A DNA stretch of 64,000 nucleotides from Litomosoides sigmodontis (taxonomy: Eukaryota; Nematoda; Chromadorea; Rhabditida; Onchocercidae), in the NCBI GenBank assembly GCA_963070105.1, contig OY718807.1, positions 1,317,001-1,381,000 on the forward strand, in the 5' to 3' direction. Below are positions 1-11,639 of the stretch, in pieces. A program made the position numbers and the translations under genes. The notes beneath the pieces were generated by a model. That model saw only the letters and a program-made list of their open reading frames with translations, made no database searches and was not told the DNA's origin. The stretch's first letter is position 1; each line of letters opens with the position of its first letter.

Positions 1-1036
1 ATGCCTCAAACATCGGATGTGGGATTGCTGAAGGAAGTTTTTGAGTACGGCATTAAAGATGTAATATTTTTTATTCATAATAGCTTTTAGATAATTTCCG
101 ATAGTAGTATTTCTGAAAGTTGGTTTCAAGGTCGTATAATTTTTAGATGGGTATGTATTAGAAAATAAATACAATCTTCGGTTCATACAAACAACCAATT
201 ATTTTACAATTCTTCTATTTAAGTGAGGGCTTCAAGATTTAGAAATTTCCCGTTTTCCTCATTCCTTGTTTGGTTTTGTAAGAGCTTTGTTGCTTTATAT
301 TGCATTATTATAGTGCTGCTCACTTTGAATAAAAAATGTTTTAGGGTAAAGTTCGTCCGCAAGATATCGTTTATCTTTTTTATGGTGCGTGCGTGAATAA
401 ATCAGGACAAGATTTCGTGTGGAAATATTTCAAAGTGAATACTTTTAATTTCTTATAAGCTTTTTCTTGATATCTTCCAAGGTTCAAAGCATTTCAAAAG
501 CTTTTCTCTTGCTGTTCTTAGTGAATAATGGAAATTATTGCTCTTCATTTTTGTTATATTATGGTTGCTTTCTTTTTCAGGATTCCATCAGACTACTACT
601 TCAAAAATTTGGTGGCGCAAACAGTTCACTTTTTCAGCATTGCTTTAAAACTAGTACCGATTGTCAGTGCTCCAGTGCAATGGTGAAAGAAGTTGAGGTA
701 GGTAATTCATCATTTCACGAAGTTGCGTACAATTTTGACGATAGAGTTGACAAGTGGAACGTCTAATATATGGATAACGTCTTCTGCAATATAGGGGACT
801 GACACCGCTGACGGAAAAACTACATGTGCGACTTGACTCTGAACAAGAACTAAAATTTGTTTGGTAAGTTTCTAATTCTAACTCAGGACTTTGTTTGCTC
901 GTGTTTGGGAGAAGACGAAGTTCGGACGCTTAATCGTACCACACGGCAAATTGTTGAATCGGTTCGTTTGAATGAACAACTGTTGAAGCGTAACGCGGAC
1001 GCTATAAGTGAATACCTTACTGCTGGAGGTTTCTGA
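1..1036 (+). CDS. pam-1: Puromycin-sensitive-type M1 aminopeptidase, C-terminal end (partial)
   Basis: Zinc aminopeptidase of the M1 family that trims N-terminal residues from peptides; only the end of the C-terminal helical (ERAP1_C-like) domain is in the window. Exons fit at 1-60, 345-434, 581-697 and 887-1036, all in phase 0 with gt donors and ttag/cag acceptors. They give about 138 residues ending in a TGA at 1034-1036. The blocks VRPQDIVYLF, LLLQKFGGANSSLFQHCFKT and, near the end, RQIVESVRLNEQLLKRNA followed by ISEYL follow the spacing of the puromycin-sensitive aminopeptidase C-terminus, where the last helix reads like LN..LKR.A..I..YL. The catalytic HEXXH half lies upstream of the window. 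The ATG at base 1 is internal, not the start. Family call from recalled resemblance: firm for M1, fairly firm for the PAM-1/NPEPPS branch. Confidence 0.8.
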
Positions 1037-1658
1037 AGCAATTCTCTCTCATGCTCAAGAGATTGGATTTCGGTTTTTTTCGAGTTGCTTGGCATCGCAT
1101 TAAGCCACTTTTAAAATTTTTTAATACATAAAAGTACCTCTAGAATTAAACAGTTTACTTAACTCTTATGGTGAATTTCAACTACGTTACTTCATTTATT
1201 TAAAATATTCCTTATTTACTATCACTTTCCTTGCATTTTGCCCCAAATACGCCTTTTCTTGGCAAACTTTCCATGTTTTAATTCGTTTAAGAACTTGCTT
1301 GTTTCCCGCCGTTTCCAAACAGGAACGACTGAAAGATAAGGGGCATTCTTTTATCTCCCACTTCCTGCATTCAAATTTCATGTTGTTTATTAGTCTGTTA
1401 AGTTTCCGGATTTTTTTTAGGGATATTATCCAAAGTAAGAGCATCTAAAAATATTTCAAGAATTATTGTTAAGTTAAAATTTCGTTCCATTTGCTATTTA
1501 CGCTTTATTTAATAAATTTGGCATGTGATTTCAAGTTGTGACTTTCTCCGCCACATTACAAACAGACTTTGTTGGTCTAACATGAAGAAACTTCTGAAAG
1601 AAACTAGCTTAAATGTAACTACCAAACACGAAAAAGGGCATGGTTTTGTCCTTTTTAA
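1037..1658. other. Convergent intergenic spacer
   Basis: AT-rich 3' spacer between the aminopeptidase (+) and the first Clc-like gene (-). I see no coding exon. It presumably holds both 3' UTRs. Confidence 0.7.
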
Positions 1659-1664
1659 TTTATT
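1659..1664 (-). terminator. AATAAA poly(A) signal of the first Clc-like gene
   Basis: AATAAA on the minus strand, about 44 bases downstream of the stop codon at 1708; position and sequence fit a poly(A) signal. Confidence 0.55.
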
Positions 1665-1707
1665 TACAAGAAATTGTGAAAAATTCGCATTTGATCACTA
1701 TGAATTA

Positions 1708-3597
1708 TTAATAGCTGAGGAATGTTCTGGTTACTGGCATATATTCCGACGGCAACGGTGTTGCTGACTGTGATGCCGTATTACTACCTGGTCGCGGTGC
1801 TTGTTGGAAGACATTTTGGAAAACCGGGATTGTCGGGTATGAACTTGCTTGACTGCTGGAATGCTTTACTATGCCCTGGAATGAAAATATTTGTAAAGTT
1901 AAAACAGAATTTGGCAACTTTTTTCCTCATGTGACAAGAAAACCAAATTAAATTAGCTAAACTAGAATGCGATGCGGTTTACTAAAATTATACTCACTGA
2001 TCCAGTCATGAATGATGCCCGTCTTAAAATTTGTAGGAAAATTTTACATTGAAATTATTTATAGAAATGTACTCTAATAAAGCAATAAAAAATTACCCGT
2101 GGTTTCTTCATGCTCAAAAACGATCGCCATGATGTTGGACTAGAGCTTCTATACTTCGCTTCTTTTACAAAACTGCGCCCGCTTTTCGTGAAAAATATAT
2201 AAGTTTTTATCATAATGCCAGCCAATAAGCTAAACATCAGAAACATGCATGCTAGTCCGGCTAGATAGAACGAATAACCGTATTGTTTCTGAAATATTTG
2301 TTTGAATTTTCACGAATTTATCTGTTATTTATCAATGAATAGAGAGTTGCAACATCTTTTTTCGTTTCTCTTGCGCAACAATTGGTAAGTTTCAATATCT
2401 CTTTGTTTTAATTAAAAAGGATCGCTTGGAGCTTAAGGTCAGCATAATTTCGATAGTTTTTCTAAGTTACAAAAGCTTCAGCCAATCATTGAACTTTTTT
2501 ATTTGCTATAAAGAGCAATTCTAAAGGTTTTGATGAATAGACAGCGTAGCATCTCATCGGATTGCATCTGATTTATACTTCTGATCTATGCATTAATTAA
2601 GCTTATAATATCTTAAAATCAAACATGAAACACCTTGAATATATTTTTGATACCAATCAAATAGCGTGATTCCAGCATCTCGGCATTAATTATGAAGACG
2701 GCCAATCCCACCGATAAGAAGAGAACTGCAAAACAATCAACTCCAACTGCTACGATATCAGGATATCAATAGATATTTTAATATCTCAATATTCCGTGTT
2801 TCCTAACTTCGTTCGCCATCACAGTATGTGCAAGTCGATTCATAAATGATACACCATTATGTTGAAAAAGTTTTTTTTTTTTTCAGAAAGAGAAAGTTGA
2901 ACGATTAACTTAATCCATTAACTTACAGGATAAGAAGTTGAAGAGAAAGTAGATGATTGAAAGTAATCGAATTCTGTTTGCTCGATATACACTAAGCACT
3001 AGAAATGCTATTGCAGCAAGGCCAAATGCGAAAGCAAACAGAAGTATAGTGAGAACAGCATAGTGCCATCCTGAAAACAAGTGAACAAATCTCCGAACTT
3101 TTTACTATTCAATGAAGTAGGAGTAACTGTAGAAGAGTAGAAGTGAAGGAAAATTTTCAAGCTTAAAATATTAAAATGCTGCATAAATCAAACATACCAA
3201 AGAAATATGGAGTTTTGATGAGTTTTTTACGGCAATCACCGATTAGAAGAAATCGGCAAACATCTACTTTTTCATAGTAATTAATGAGATTATCACTAAA
3301 AATGTACCAACAAGGTCCACCACCAGGACAATACATCCATAAACCGCTTTGCATGTATCGATGAGAATCTGTATCCTCCGCTACCTGAAATTTCATATTT
3401 TGTCTTAAATATGAGAATTCAGCAAATTAAAGTGTTAGTGACCAAATAATTTTAATAGAAAAAAAAAGCAAGAAACTGGAAATTACCTGCCATGCAGGAG
3501 TTAATAAAGCGAGGAGCAGGAAGAAAGTGCCAATGCATACAGGGATAAAGGCCATAGCCTGAATTTTAAGCAATGGATTCGACCAATCCAGTATCAT
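1708..3597 (-). CDS. Clc-like (claudin-fold) four-TM membrane protein, copy A
   Basis: Nematode Clc-like family member (Pfam Clc-like), a claudin/PMP22-type protein expected in cell membranes or junctions. Coding exons on the minus strand: 3487-3597, 3198-3384, 2927-3070, 2634-2725, 2097-2288 and 1708-1875. All phases agree and give 297 residues. TM1 is about residues 15-35 and ends in LLTPAWQ. The first extracellular loop carries the claudin signature SGLWMYC followed by a second Cys (PGGGPCWY). TM2 is about 103-124, TM3 about 137-159 and TM4 about 184-204. A cytoplasmic Ser/Gln/Pro-rich tail ends in FLSY. The exon structure matches the neighbouring copy (6548-8739) exon by exon, including the phase-1 junction before the loop-to-TM2 GW, so the two are tandem paralogues. 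One donor (gtgttt after 2634) is weak. Function beyond the family is unknown. Confidence 0.85.
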
Positions 3598-3757
3598 TTT
3601 TGTCCAATTGCCTCAGATTTTCTTCTTTCTTTCTTCCTCTTTAAAATTAAATTTCAGATTTTGATGAGAATCTATTGCTGTTTCTTAAGATCATTTTACG
3701 ATGATGCAAAATTCCTGCAAGGAATGAATATATGAAAAAATTTTAAGTAAAAGGATT

Positions 3758-3778
3758 GAGAGAGAGAGAGAGAGAGAG
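3758..3778. repeat. (GA)n microsatellite
   Basis: Uninterrupted GA dinucleotide run of about 21 bases upstream of Clc-like copy A. Confidence 0.95.
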
Positions 3779-4995
3779 TAATAGAGTGATTTTCGATCGC
3801 ATTTCAAAAAACCTCTCTAACAGCTATATCATCAGCTGAAACTTCGCTGTAAACATCGTTCGACGGTTGAGTTGAGGATGATGAAATAGCTGTATGAATG
3901 AGAAAATGAAAAGGTAGAAAGCATAAGTTCAGACATCAAATAGGTTAATGTCAGCAGTAGGAAAGTAAGAATCAAAAAAATTCAATAATAAAACATCCAC
4001 GAATGCTCCGTTAAAATTAATAATTAAAAATTAAAATTCGAACTTCGCTCATCACTCAAATCGCGCTTCACTAAAGGTGAGGAGGGAAAAGGAAAGATAG
4101 AGTGGACAATGATCAGATAATTTCGAGAATTGATATTCCGATCAGTTAACAAAATATTGCAAAATAAGAATGGCAATTATTTCTTCTCAATCATTGTGGC
4201 AGGTAAGGAAGTATGGTGGAATATGTTATCACTAATCAATAGGTATGATATGATAAAGCGCAAATTAAACATTACAACAGGTGAACTATAATGACAACAA
4301 TCTGGGAAGCTCGCCTTTCCGCTTGATATCTTCTGTACTTCGTAAAATTTAGTGTTGAGCGGTGATTGCAAATAAATTTTAAAAATTCCAATCTTAACGT
4401 CAAGGATAGCGGAAGAATGAGCGCTGTTAAAAATGAACTAACTAACACTTAATTTCAAAAAATATTGTCGAATATTTAACAAAATTTGAAGTAAAAAGTT
4501 CGATGTAAGTGAGAAATGTTTGTTTGAAAATTAATTTTTCACAGTTTTTGCCATAGTTGAAAGAAAGGAAAAACCAGAATGAACAAGAAATTCGATCGCT
4601 TTTTTTCCTCACCGAAACAGCTCGCAATAGCAGTGGTTTTGTTGAGTAAGCGATTGTTATCAATGCTTTGGATGGGCAGAAGAAGTAAGTGTCTACCTGC
4701 CTGAATTATCTAGCACTTATGACTACTTTTGAAATTCGTAAATCAAAACGAAAGAAAAATTGAATTTTTCCAGACTTAAAAAAGAAACAGGCTAAGTGAT
4801 GAGAGCTATGACACGATGATGAAATGGAAAAATGGCTAACACAGATCTCCTTGGTAACACTTCCAATTAAAAAATTGTCAACTCAGTTACTTACGCCTAG
4901 CAAATTATTGCGTGACGTAGAAAATGCCTAATGCATGCGATGTGTTTATAAATCAATTGAAAAATTAAACTACCCTAAACATACACATATAAACC

Positions 4996-5020
4996 TGTGT
5001 GTGTGTGTGTGTGTGTGTGT
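4996..5020. repeat. (TG)n microsatellite
   Basis: TG dinucleotide run, with a short interrupted extension to about 5029. Confidence 0.95.
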
Positions 5021-6486
5021 GAGTGTGTGACACAAACAATGTTATGAATTTTGAAAATATTATTGACAAATTCGATCTTCAAGTTCCTGTTGTCGTCCGT
5101 TGTCAAAAAAAAAACAATGATTGCATCAGTGCTATGCGAGGCAGCAATACAATAATACAGGAATGTAGGAATCATCAATTATGTATGGCGTAGATTATTT
5201 GTTTATCAAATTAAATTGAAAGTTCATTTCTCCCAATCGATGTGAATTATCAACAACTACAACAGCGCAAGAAGGAAATAAAGTTAGATTAAAAAAAGAA
5301 TGACCACTTTCCATTGTGTTGCTAGAAATGCAAAATGACTGTTACACGTTTATTGCGCATGTATTATACGACTTGTCACTCTTTCACGTGACCTACATAT
5401 TCTTATACGTATACGCATATATCTATTAGGGTGTAATTTTTCATGACTGCAAGAAACGTGCATAAAATTAACCTATGCTAGGTGGAAAGAAATTAGCTAC
5501 AGGAGACATGCAAAGAGTTTTTATGAATTCGTAGATATTTGTTCCGAAATTCAATCGTTTAGCAATCGAAATTAATTATGATAAATCGTTCGATTGTTGC
5601 CATTTCAGCAAGCTTACTTACTTACTTGCTGTCAATCAAATGGATATTAATAAGACAGTAAGCGGGGTATGAGCAATTTTTAAAATATTAAACCGGAAAA
5701 GGTTAATTGAACTGAGTGAAAGAGAAGAGCTAATGCCTGGATAAGTAGTAAAAGAAGAAACTTCCACAAGGGAACAAAAAAAAAACAAACTTCCAATTAA
5801 AAAATTCATACTTCAAACATCCCGAAAAAAAATGTGGAATTTTGAAGAGCGCGATTTAAATGCAAAAATTAATCTGAAATTCATCAAAGTGGGAAGAAGT
5901 TCTCATTGGTAGCAATCAATTTAGAATTGAATGATCAGAGTGTGGAGCGAATGTCGAAATGATGACATTTCCACACCGATTGTGTTGCATCAGACAATTT
6001 AAAAATATACAGCGATAGACGAGCAGAGAAACATTTTACTCCAAAATGTTACATAAATGTGAAAAGAGATGACAAACATATTTTGTGCCGTGAAATTGCC
6101 AAACGAAATTTCTTCATTCCGCAAAATTTCCTGCTTTAAATCGATTGAAACGAGCGATTCTTTTTAGTAATCATTTCCCTATTGCTATTGCACATATCGT
6201 TGAAATTACCGTCGCTTTGTCTTTCCTCTGGCAATTTAAAATTTAAAAGATATTTTCAGGATGATTTAAAAAGATCTGATGGAGTGCAACATGACATGGG
6301 TAAAGTGGAAGCATTCTTTAACATGTCCTACAATTTTTCCACTACTTAGCTACGGCATTAAATCCTAATTTAGTTTAGTATTTTTATGGTTTTATGAAGT
6401 ATTGGAGTATTGAATTATGGATCAATTGATGTATCAAATCTAATGAAAAAAAAATTATTTTCAGAAACCACCGATATAAAGCATCT

Positions 6487-6492
6487 TTTATT
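6487..6492 (-). terminator. AATAAA poly(A) signal of the second Clc-like gene
   Basis: AATAAA on the minus strand, about 56 bases downstream of the stop codon of the Clc-like gene that ends at 6548. Confidence 0.5.
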
Positions 6493-6547
6493 GGAATTAG
6501 AATACCACAATAATTAAAAACATTGTAAAGTAAGCGTATCCATGCTA

Positions 6548-8739
6548 TCATCCTTTTCGATACTTTTGAGGCAGTTCAGGTAAGGCACGCATTGCAAAGA
6601 AATCTTCTCGAGGATGACGATATTGATAAGCCTAAAACTTTCGTCCTAAATTTGTTGAAAATTTGTGAGAAAAACTAAATAAATAAGCAGATAAACAAAG
6701 AAAACATCAAAGAGTATCGAGAAAGAAAAAAGTTTGATAAATATTCAACAAAACGAGAAGTGTTGAATTGATAAATAAACAAATACAAAATGTTAAGCTC
6801 ATGCTGACCGGATGCACTGAAAAAGCATTTTGATTTGTCTGTATGGAATTGCTAATTTCAGAAGAACGGTAAAACATTATTGTATAGGCCAACGAGAGTA
6901 GAAATGATAGTACCAGTAGGATTGAATTTGTGAGATGTAAAAAGTACGAGTAGCCGACGCGTTTCTGCAATTGAAGAAGCAAACGATTCTGCTAGCACCA
7001 AGAAGTTTAATCAAAATTTCACCATCAATAAGCGTGGAAAAAAATTTTGAAATGAAAAATGAAAAGAAAGGAAACGAAATATTTACCTCGTAAATGCCAC
7101 TAACACTAACATGATAGAACCTATGCTCAAGCATATGAGCAAATATTTGAAATGCTACGTTACAGCCAATATTGATTAGTGCTGAAAGCAAAATCGTAAA
7201 ATGAATGAACTGAGGAGAAGAGGGATCGATATGAAATCACAAAAAAATAGAAAAAAAAAATTTGCAAACCCGAGAAGCCAATTGTAACTGTAAATAAAAA
7301 TTGAGCACTTCTGCTAACATCCGCCGACTGTGAATAGCAGAAGCAAATCATTGCAAAAAGCGTCAAAAATTGTCCAAACAATAATATGTACAATAAGGTG
7401 TGTTGCCAATCTGAAACCATTCAGTTCATTTTAAATTAGTTGAAAAACAATAATTAATTGGATAGATTTATGGAAAATTTGGCAACGATAGGATAAATTA
7501 TATATAAAAATTATTAAATACAGTAAGAAAGATGAACTGTGAAATTGGTGAATTAACCATAGAATGCAGGTGTTCGAATACTGACCATTTGTGGACTTGT
7601 GTAAAAATCAACATCACTCTTAGTGAATGTATAGATGCAGGAGATCATTCCAGATGGTCTTAAATGTTGAATGAAGGAGAAAGTTTTGAGGATTGAAAGT
7701 GATCTAAGTGTTAGCTCACCTTACATTCTTCCCATAAAGCATTGGTTGAATTTTAACAAACAATTGAATTTCTCTTAAAATGATCGTTAACTCACTCATA
7801 TCTTCATAAACAGAATTTAACAGAATTGAAATCGCAATCGATAAGTATACCTTGTTTGACAATGCATCCATAACCCGCTCTGTATCCACTGTTGCAATTC
7901 TCGAGCGTAAACTACCTAAACGGGAGATGCTTTGAAGATCACTTACAAAAGAAGATAATTGAAGTGCAAAATTTTTCGAAAACATTCAAATCAATTTTAC
8001 ATTGTGCACTTATTTAGCATATATATTGCTATCGTATTAATCCAAACAAAATTTCTCTCTTACTAATTAATCAACCGTACTAGTCTGCTCATTTACGAGG
8101 AAGAGAAATCTCCACCGCTCCATTTCATCTGATACTTAAGTTGCTACAATAACTATGCTGTAAAAGATATATTAAAAAAAGTGCATGGTACAAATTTGAT
8201 TTAAATACTTATAGATAATTTCACACGTTATTTTTTAAAGGTTGAATTTTAATAGGAAATATTTTCAAAGTAAATTTCCTAGTTGTTACCATCAAAGAGA
8301 AAGGAAAGATTAGTTATAAATTTCTGAAATCGCTTCTCTTAATCTCATTTGGAGAAATTTGTATCATTTCAAAAATTTCACTTACTGAAAAGGCAGTCTT
8401 TAAAAATGTTTTAGGCTACGGTGTTAACACTACAATAATTGGAATAGCTGTGGTTTTTTCCTGTTGCTGTGATTTCTTCAATAGGTTCACAGTCACCACC
8501 CCCTATCTTTGAGCATGTCTTCCGATATTCAATTTTTCATGTACTCCATTGTTGCTGTTCAGGATGGTGCACAGGTAACCCGCGATGGATGAAACATTAT
8601 TGTCCGAAAAGCTGTACCATGTGTAATAATTTAGATCTACCTGCCATGCTGGCGTTGCCAAAGCTACAAAATTAATGATTGTCCCGACCAGTGCAGTGAT
8701 AAATGAAGGAATTTGCAGTACTCCTCGTGCAGATACCAT
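6548..8739 (-). CDS. Clc-like (claudin-fold) four-TM membrane protein, copy B
   Basis: Second Clc-like family member. Minus-strand exons 8641-8739, 7851-7915, 7558-7658, 7270-7410, 7087-7181, 6809-6964 and 6548-6631 join in phase to 246 residues, close to the family's usual 250 or so. TM1 ends in LATPAWQ. The loop then reads VVYARELQQWIQSGLWMHC, followed by a second Cys in SGMISCIYTF, the textbook family signature, and ends with IRTPAFYG then W. TM2 is about residues 93-111, TM3 about 122-147 and TM4 about 174-198. A short basic tail contains YRHPREDFFAMRALPELP. The start at 8739 is the only in-frame ATG; an upstream alternative would be GTG. The exon 3 acceptor is a less usual taag and the exon 3 donor is gttaat. 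Intron 1 holds an antisense ShKT half-domain (see 8563-8622). The tail differs from copy A's Ser/Gln-rich tail. Confidence 0.87.
8563..8622 (+). CDS. Orphan exon encoding the C-terminal half of a ShKT domain
   Basis: After a good acceptor (ctgttcag ending at 8562) the plus strand encodes WCTGNPRWMKHYC then PKSCTMC. That is the second half of a ShKT domain with the C-x10-C-x3-C-x2-C spacing and the N-P-x-W-M core typical of nematode secreted enzymes. A donor (gtaata at 8623) would split the last Cys codon; if unused, the frame runs on to a TAA at 8673-8675 and overlaps the antisense Clc-like exon 8641-8739. I could not find the first half (C-x-D-x4-C) in the preceding 0.6 kb, nor other exons. 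It is either an exon of an unresolved plus-strand gene or a relic left in the Clc-like intron. Confidence 0.5.
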
Positions 8740-9140
8740 AATTGTTGATAAAATCACCAACACAGAAACAGTAATTAATCTTTAGAATATTTCATGGATA
8801 CTGTAGCCACAACAGCAAGTAGCAGCAGGTGGCTTCAATTTTGAGATCGGTGAATGGGTGCTGCTGTACGATAATTAATATCTGATGAAAATTGACTAAA
8901 CCCATATTTGCGTCAAAAAAACCCCCTTCATAGTAATCTGAAAATATAGCAATAATCGCGAGTATCAATGGAAATGAAAAGAAATGGAATTTATTGCCAA
9001 AAATATCATTTCATAAAAAAAGGTTGTCGTAAAAACGAGTCAGATTCAGATAAACTTATCGTAAAATTACGGTTTTCATCATTCATCATAATCATTTCTT
9101 GGCGATGAATATTTATGCAACTTATTGCCACCCCCTCCTG

Positions 9141-9164
9141 CCCCCCCCCCCCCCAAAAAAAAAA
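9141..9164. repeat. Poly(C)-poly(A) homopolymer junction
   Basis: Fourteen C directly followed by about ten A; a simple low-complexity tract that is prone to sequencing length error. Confidence 0.9.
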
Positions 9165-9949
9165 TCATTTAATTTCTCCGTTGAAAAGCAAGCAAAATTA
9201 GAATTAAATGAAAATATAAGAAAAGTATCTCTGTCTGAGCGACGAACAAACAATCTAACTAACTGAAATAGATATAGAACGGTAAGTTAGTATGAAATAC
9301 AACAATTTCAATCGTTTATACAGTCAGTAGCAGGAGAGAAGAAAGAATGAGGGAAAATTGCTAAACAAATCGATCAATAAACGAGAGGATTAATAAATTT
9401 GAAAATTCTCAAATGATTGGCAAAGTAGTGGAAGGGAATGTTTAAGCGCTCACTTCCTCCTCGCCTGGCTGGACAGGTTTTTTCACGCAACGCAACGCAT
9501 GCAGCAATCATGCAACTGCTCCACGTATAGCAAGCACACATCGCACTGACAAAAATTGTAGTGGAAAAGTTTTTCAAATCTCTTCCCTTCCAGTGCGTAC
9601 AGTGAAAATCGATTGTTGTCAACCCACACACCTCTTCCACCTTCATCCATCGCCCCATCACTTCGCTTCCTCGTTGCTCGGCGAAGTGGTTGTCAAGGAC
9701 GAAGTTGCAGACGGGACGGACGAGTTCCGTGACACTCGGTTGCACCTCCTGCTACTGTCACTCCGTTGCGTGATCGTTCTTCTCAGGAGGAGCGCTCATT
9801 CATCCTCAACCACAACCAACCAACGTTCCATTGCACCTTCCCACCCGGCTTACTTAAGAGAAACTAATTAGCATTTACTTGTAATTGAATAAACTAAAGT
9901 AGAACATCCATTAATTAGCAACTAATAAAAATAATTAATAATTAATAAT

Positions 9950-10248
<299 letters not shown>

Positions 10249-11157
10249 TGTGTAACTAACAGATATTCTTCCTCCTTCCTCTTTTTCCACTGACCTTTTT
10301 AGGACATAGCAATAGCGTTTGCATTAGATGCCACATTTCTTCACAAACAAATTCAATTACTCAATGGGGTGAAATTGATAATAGCAGAGCAACACAGTGT
10401 TCAGTTTTAAAACAAAAAAAGCTATCATTCAAGTACACTTCCTAACAATTTCCTAAGCCATCGGTGGCACTTAAATACTCGAATTCTACAAGCGTGAAAT
10501 TGTAGGAAATGGTTTTGAGTAATAAATAAGCAAAGCACTTAAACTTTAGCTAGCCGTGAAAGTTGAAAATGCCTCTCTCAGTGGTGCATCGCACATATGG
10601 AATAAACTTGTTAGAAAAGGCAGATGGAACTATTAGTGATATGATTAATGATAAGTAATCTATCATAGACAGTTCTTTCTTCCTACTTCACTGATAAGTG
10701 TAATGATGCTAGTTTTAGCAATAAATATTGGAAAGGAAAAAAAAGAGGAGTTCGCTAACGATTGGGGACGATCTGATGACGTAAGGTAATAAATGCTAAG
10801 TGCGCCTTTCAATTTTTCGATGAAAAAAACAAAAAAAAGATTGAAATGAAATTCAAATTTTTGCGATAAAAAATAATTACTAATAAAATAAATCTTCTCC
10901 TGTCACAATTTCGCATGATAGCAATAAAACGTTGATTTTTTAAAATTAAAACAAAGAAGATTTTGGATAAAATAAGCAAAAAGCGCTTTATGAATGTAAT
11001 AAAACAATCTAAATTGCAAGTATTAAAAGTTATTGCAACAGAAATAAAAGAGGAAAAAAAGAACATTTTTATTCGTCAGCAACGCAAAAAAAAAACCGCC
11101 GACTTAAAATATTTCTAACATAAAACTCTATTTTTAGACGCTTACATAGCAAATTAC

Positions 11158-11188
11158 AGTAGTGGTAGTAGTGGTAGTAGCGGTAGGA
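11158..11188. repeat. (AGTGGT)n short tandem repeat
   Basis: Imperfect AGT/GGT triplet repeat of about 30 bases. Confidence 0.8.
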
Positions 11189-11606
11189 AGTAGCATTAGA
11201 GTTTAGTACAACTGGGAATTTAGAATTAGCACAGGTAAAATTATCACTCGCAATAATTATTTTACAAAAAAAAAAATTGTATTTTCAGATTACCGCAAAC
11301 TTTCTTAGAGAAAAAAATTGGAGCAGAAAATTGCTAAACAAAATGCTATTAAATAATTTAAAATTAAACAATTCAAAAAAACATTTCTTCCTGTGAATTA
11401 TTTCTAAACCTCAAAAAATTTGATCTTTTTAAGGTTTATGAAATTTTTTTTTAAATACTATATTAACGTTGTTCATCCTAATTTTAGAATTTTTGTATGA
11501 AGAGATCGACGGGACGGATAATTATGCGTAATTTATAGGCGCTCAAACCGATCCCTGTTTATTTGTTTAGCTAATAGCACGTAAACAGTGCTATCCTACT
11601 TTTCTT

Positions 11607-11639
11607 ACGTCAAAAAGTTTCGTACGTTGCTTTTTACGT
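11607..11639. repeat. Imperfect inverted repeat around a CGTACG palindrome
   Basis: Left arm ACGTCAAAAAG (11607-11617) and right arm CTTTTTACGT (11630-11639) pair with a one-base bulge around a 12-base centre containing CGTACG. The arms contain TACGTCA/TTACGTC-like cores that resemble bZIP sites, but chance cannot be excluded. Confidence 0.4.

Larger units (their letters stand above)
3598..6486. other. Intergenic spacer between the two Clc-like genes
   Basis: About 2.9 kb of AT-rich DNA upstream of copy A and downstream of copy B. Only short spurious frames and simple repeats (GA at 3758-3778, GT at 4996-5020) are seen. The promoter of copy A must lie here, but I recognise no specific element. 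Confidence 0.6.

Noticed and set aside
1998..2022. 25-base candidate mini-exon (GIIHDWI) near the end of Clc-like copy A
   Set aside because: Including it breaks the reading frame to the final exon, which joins exon 2097-2288 directly in phase.
7716..7985. 89-codon minus-strand frame across exon 2 of Clc-like copy B
   Set aside because: Different frame from the real exon 7851-7915, whose translation carries the SGLWMHC signature.
9374..9745. 123-codon open frame on the minus strand
   Set aside because: No ATG at its start, no recognisable domain, and an equally long frame lies on the other strand; noted only as a less AT-rich patch.
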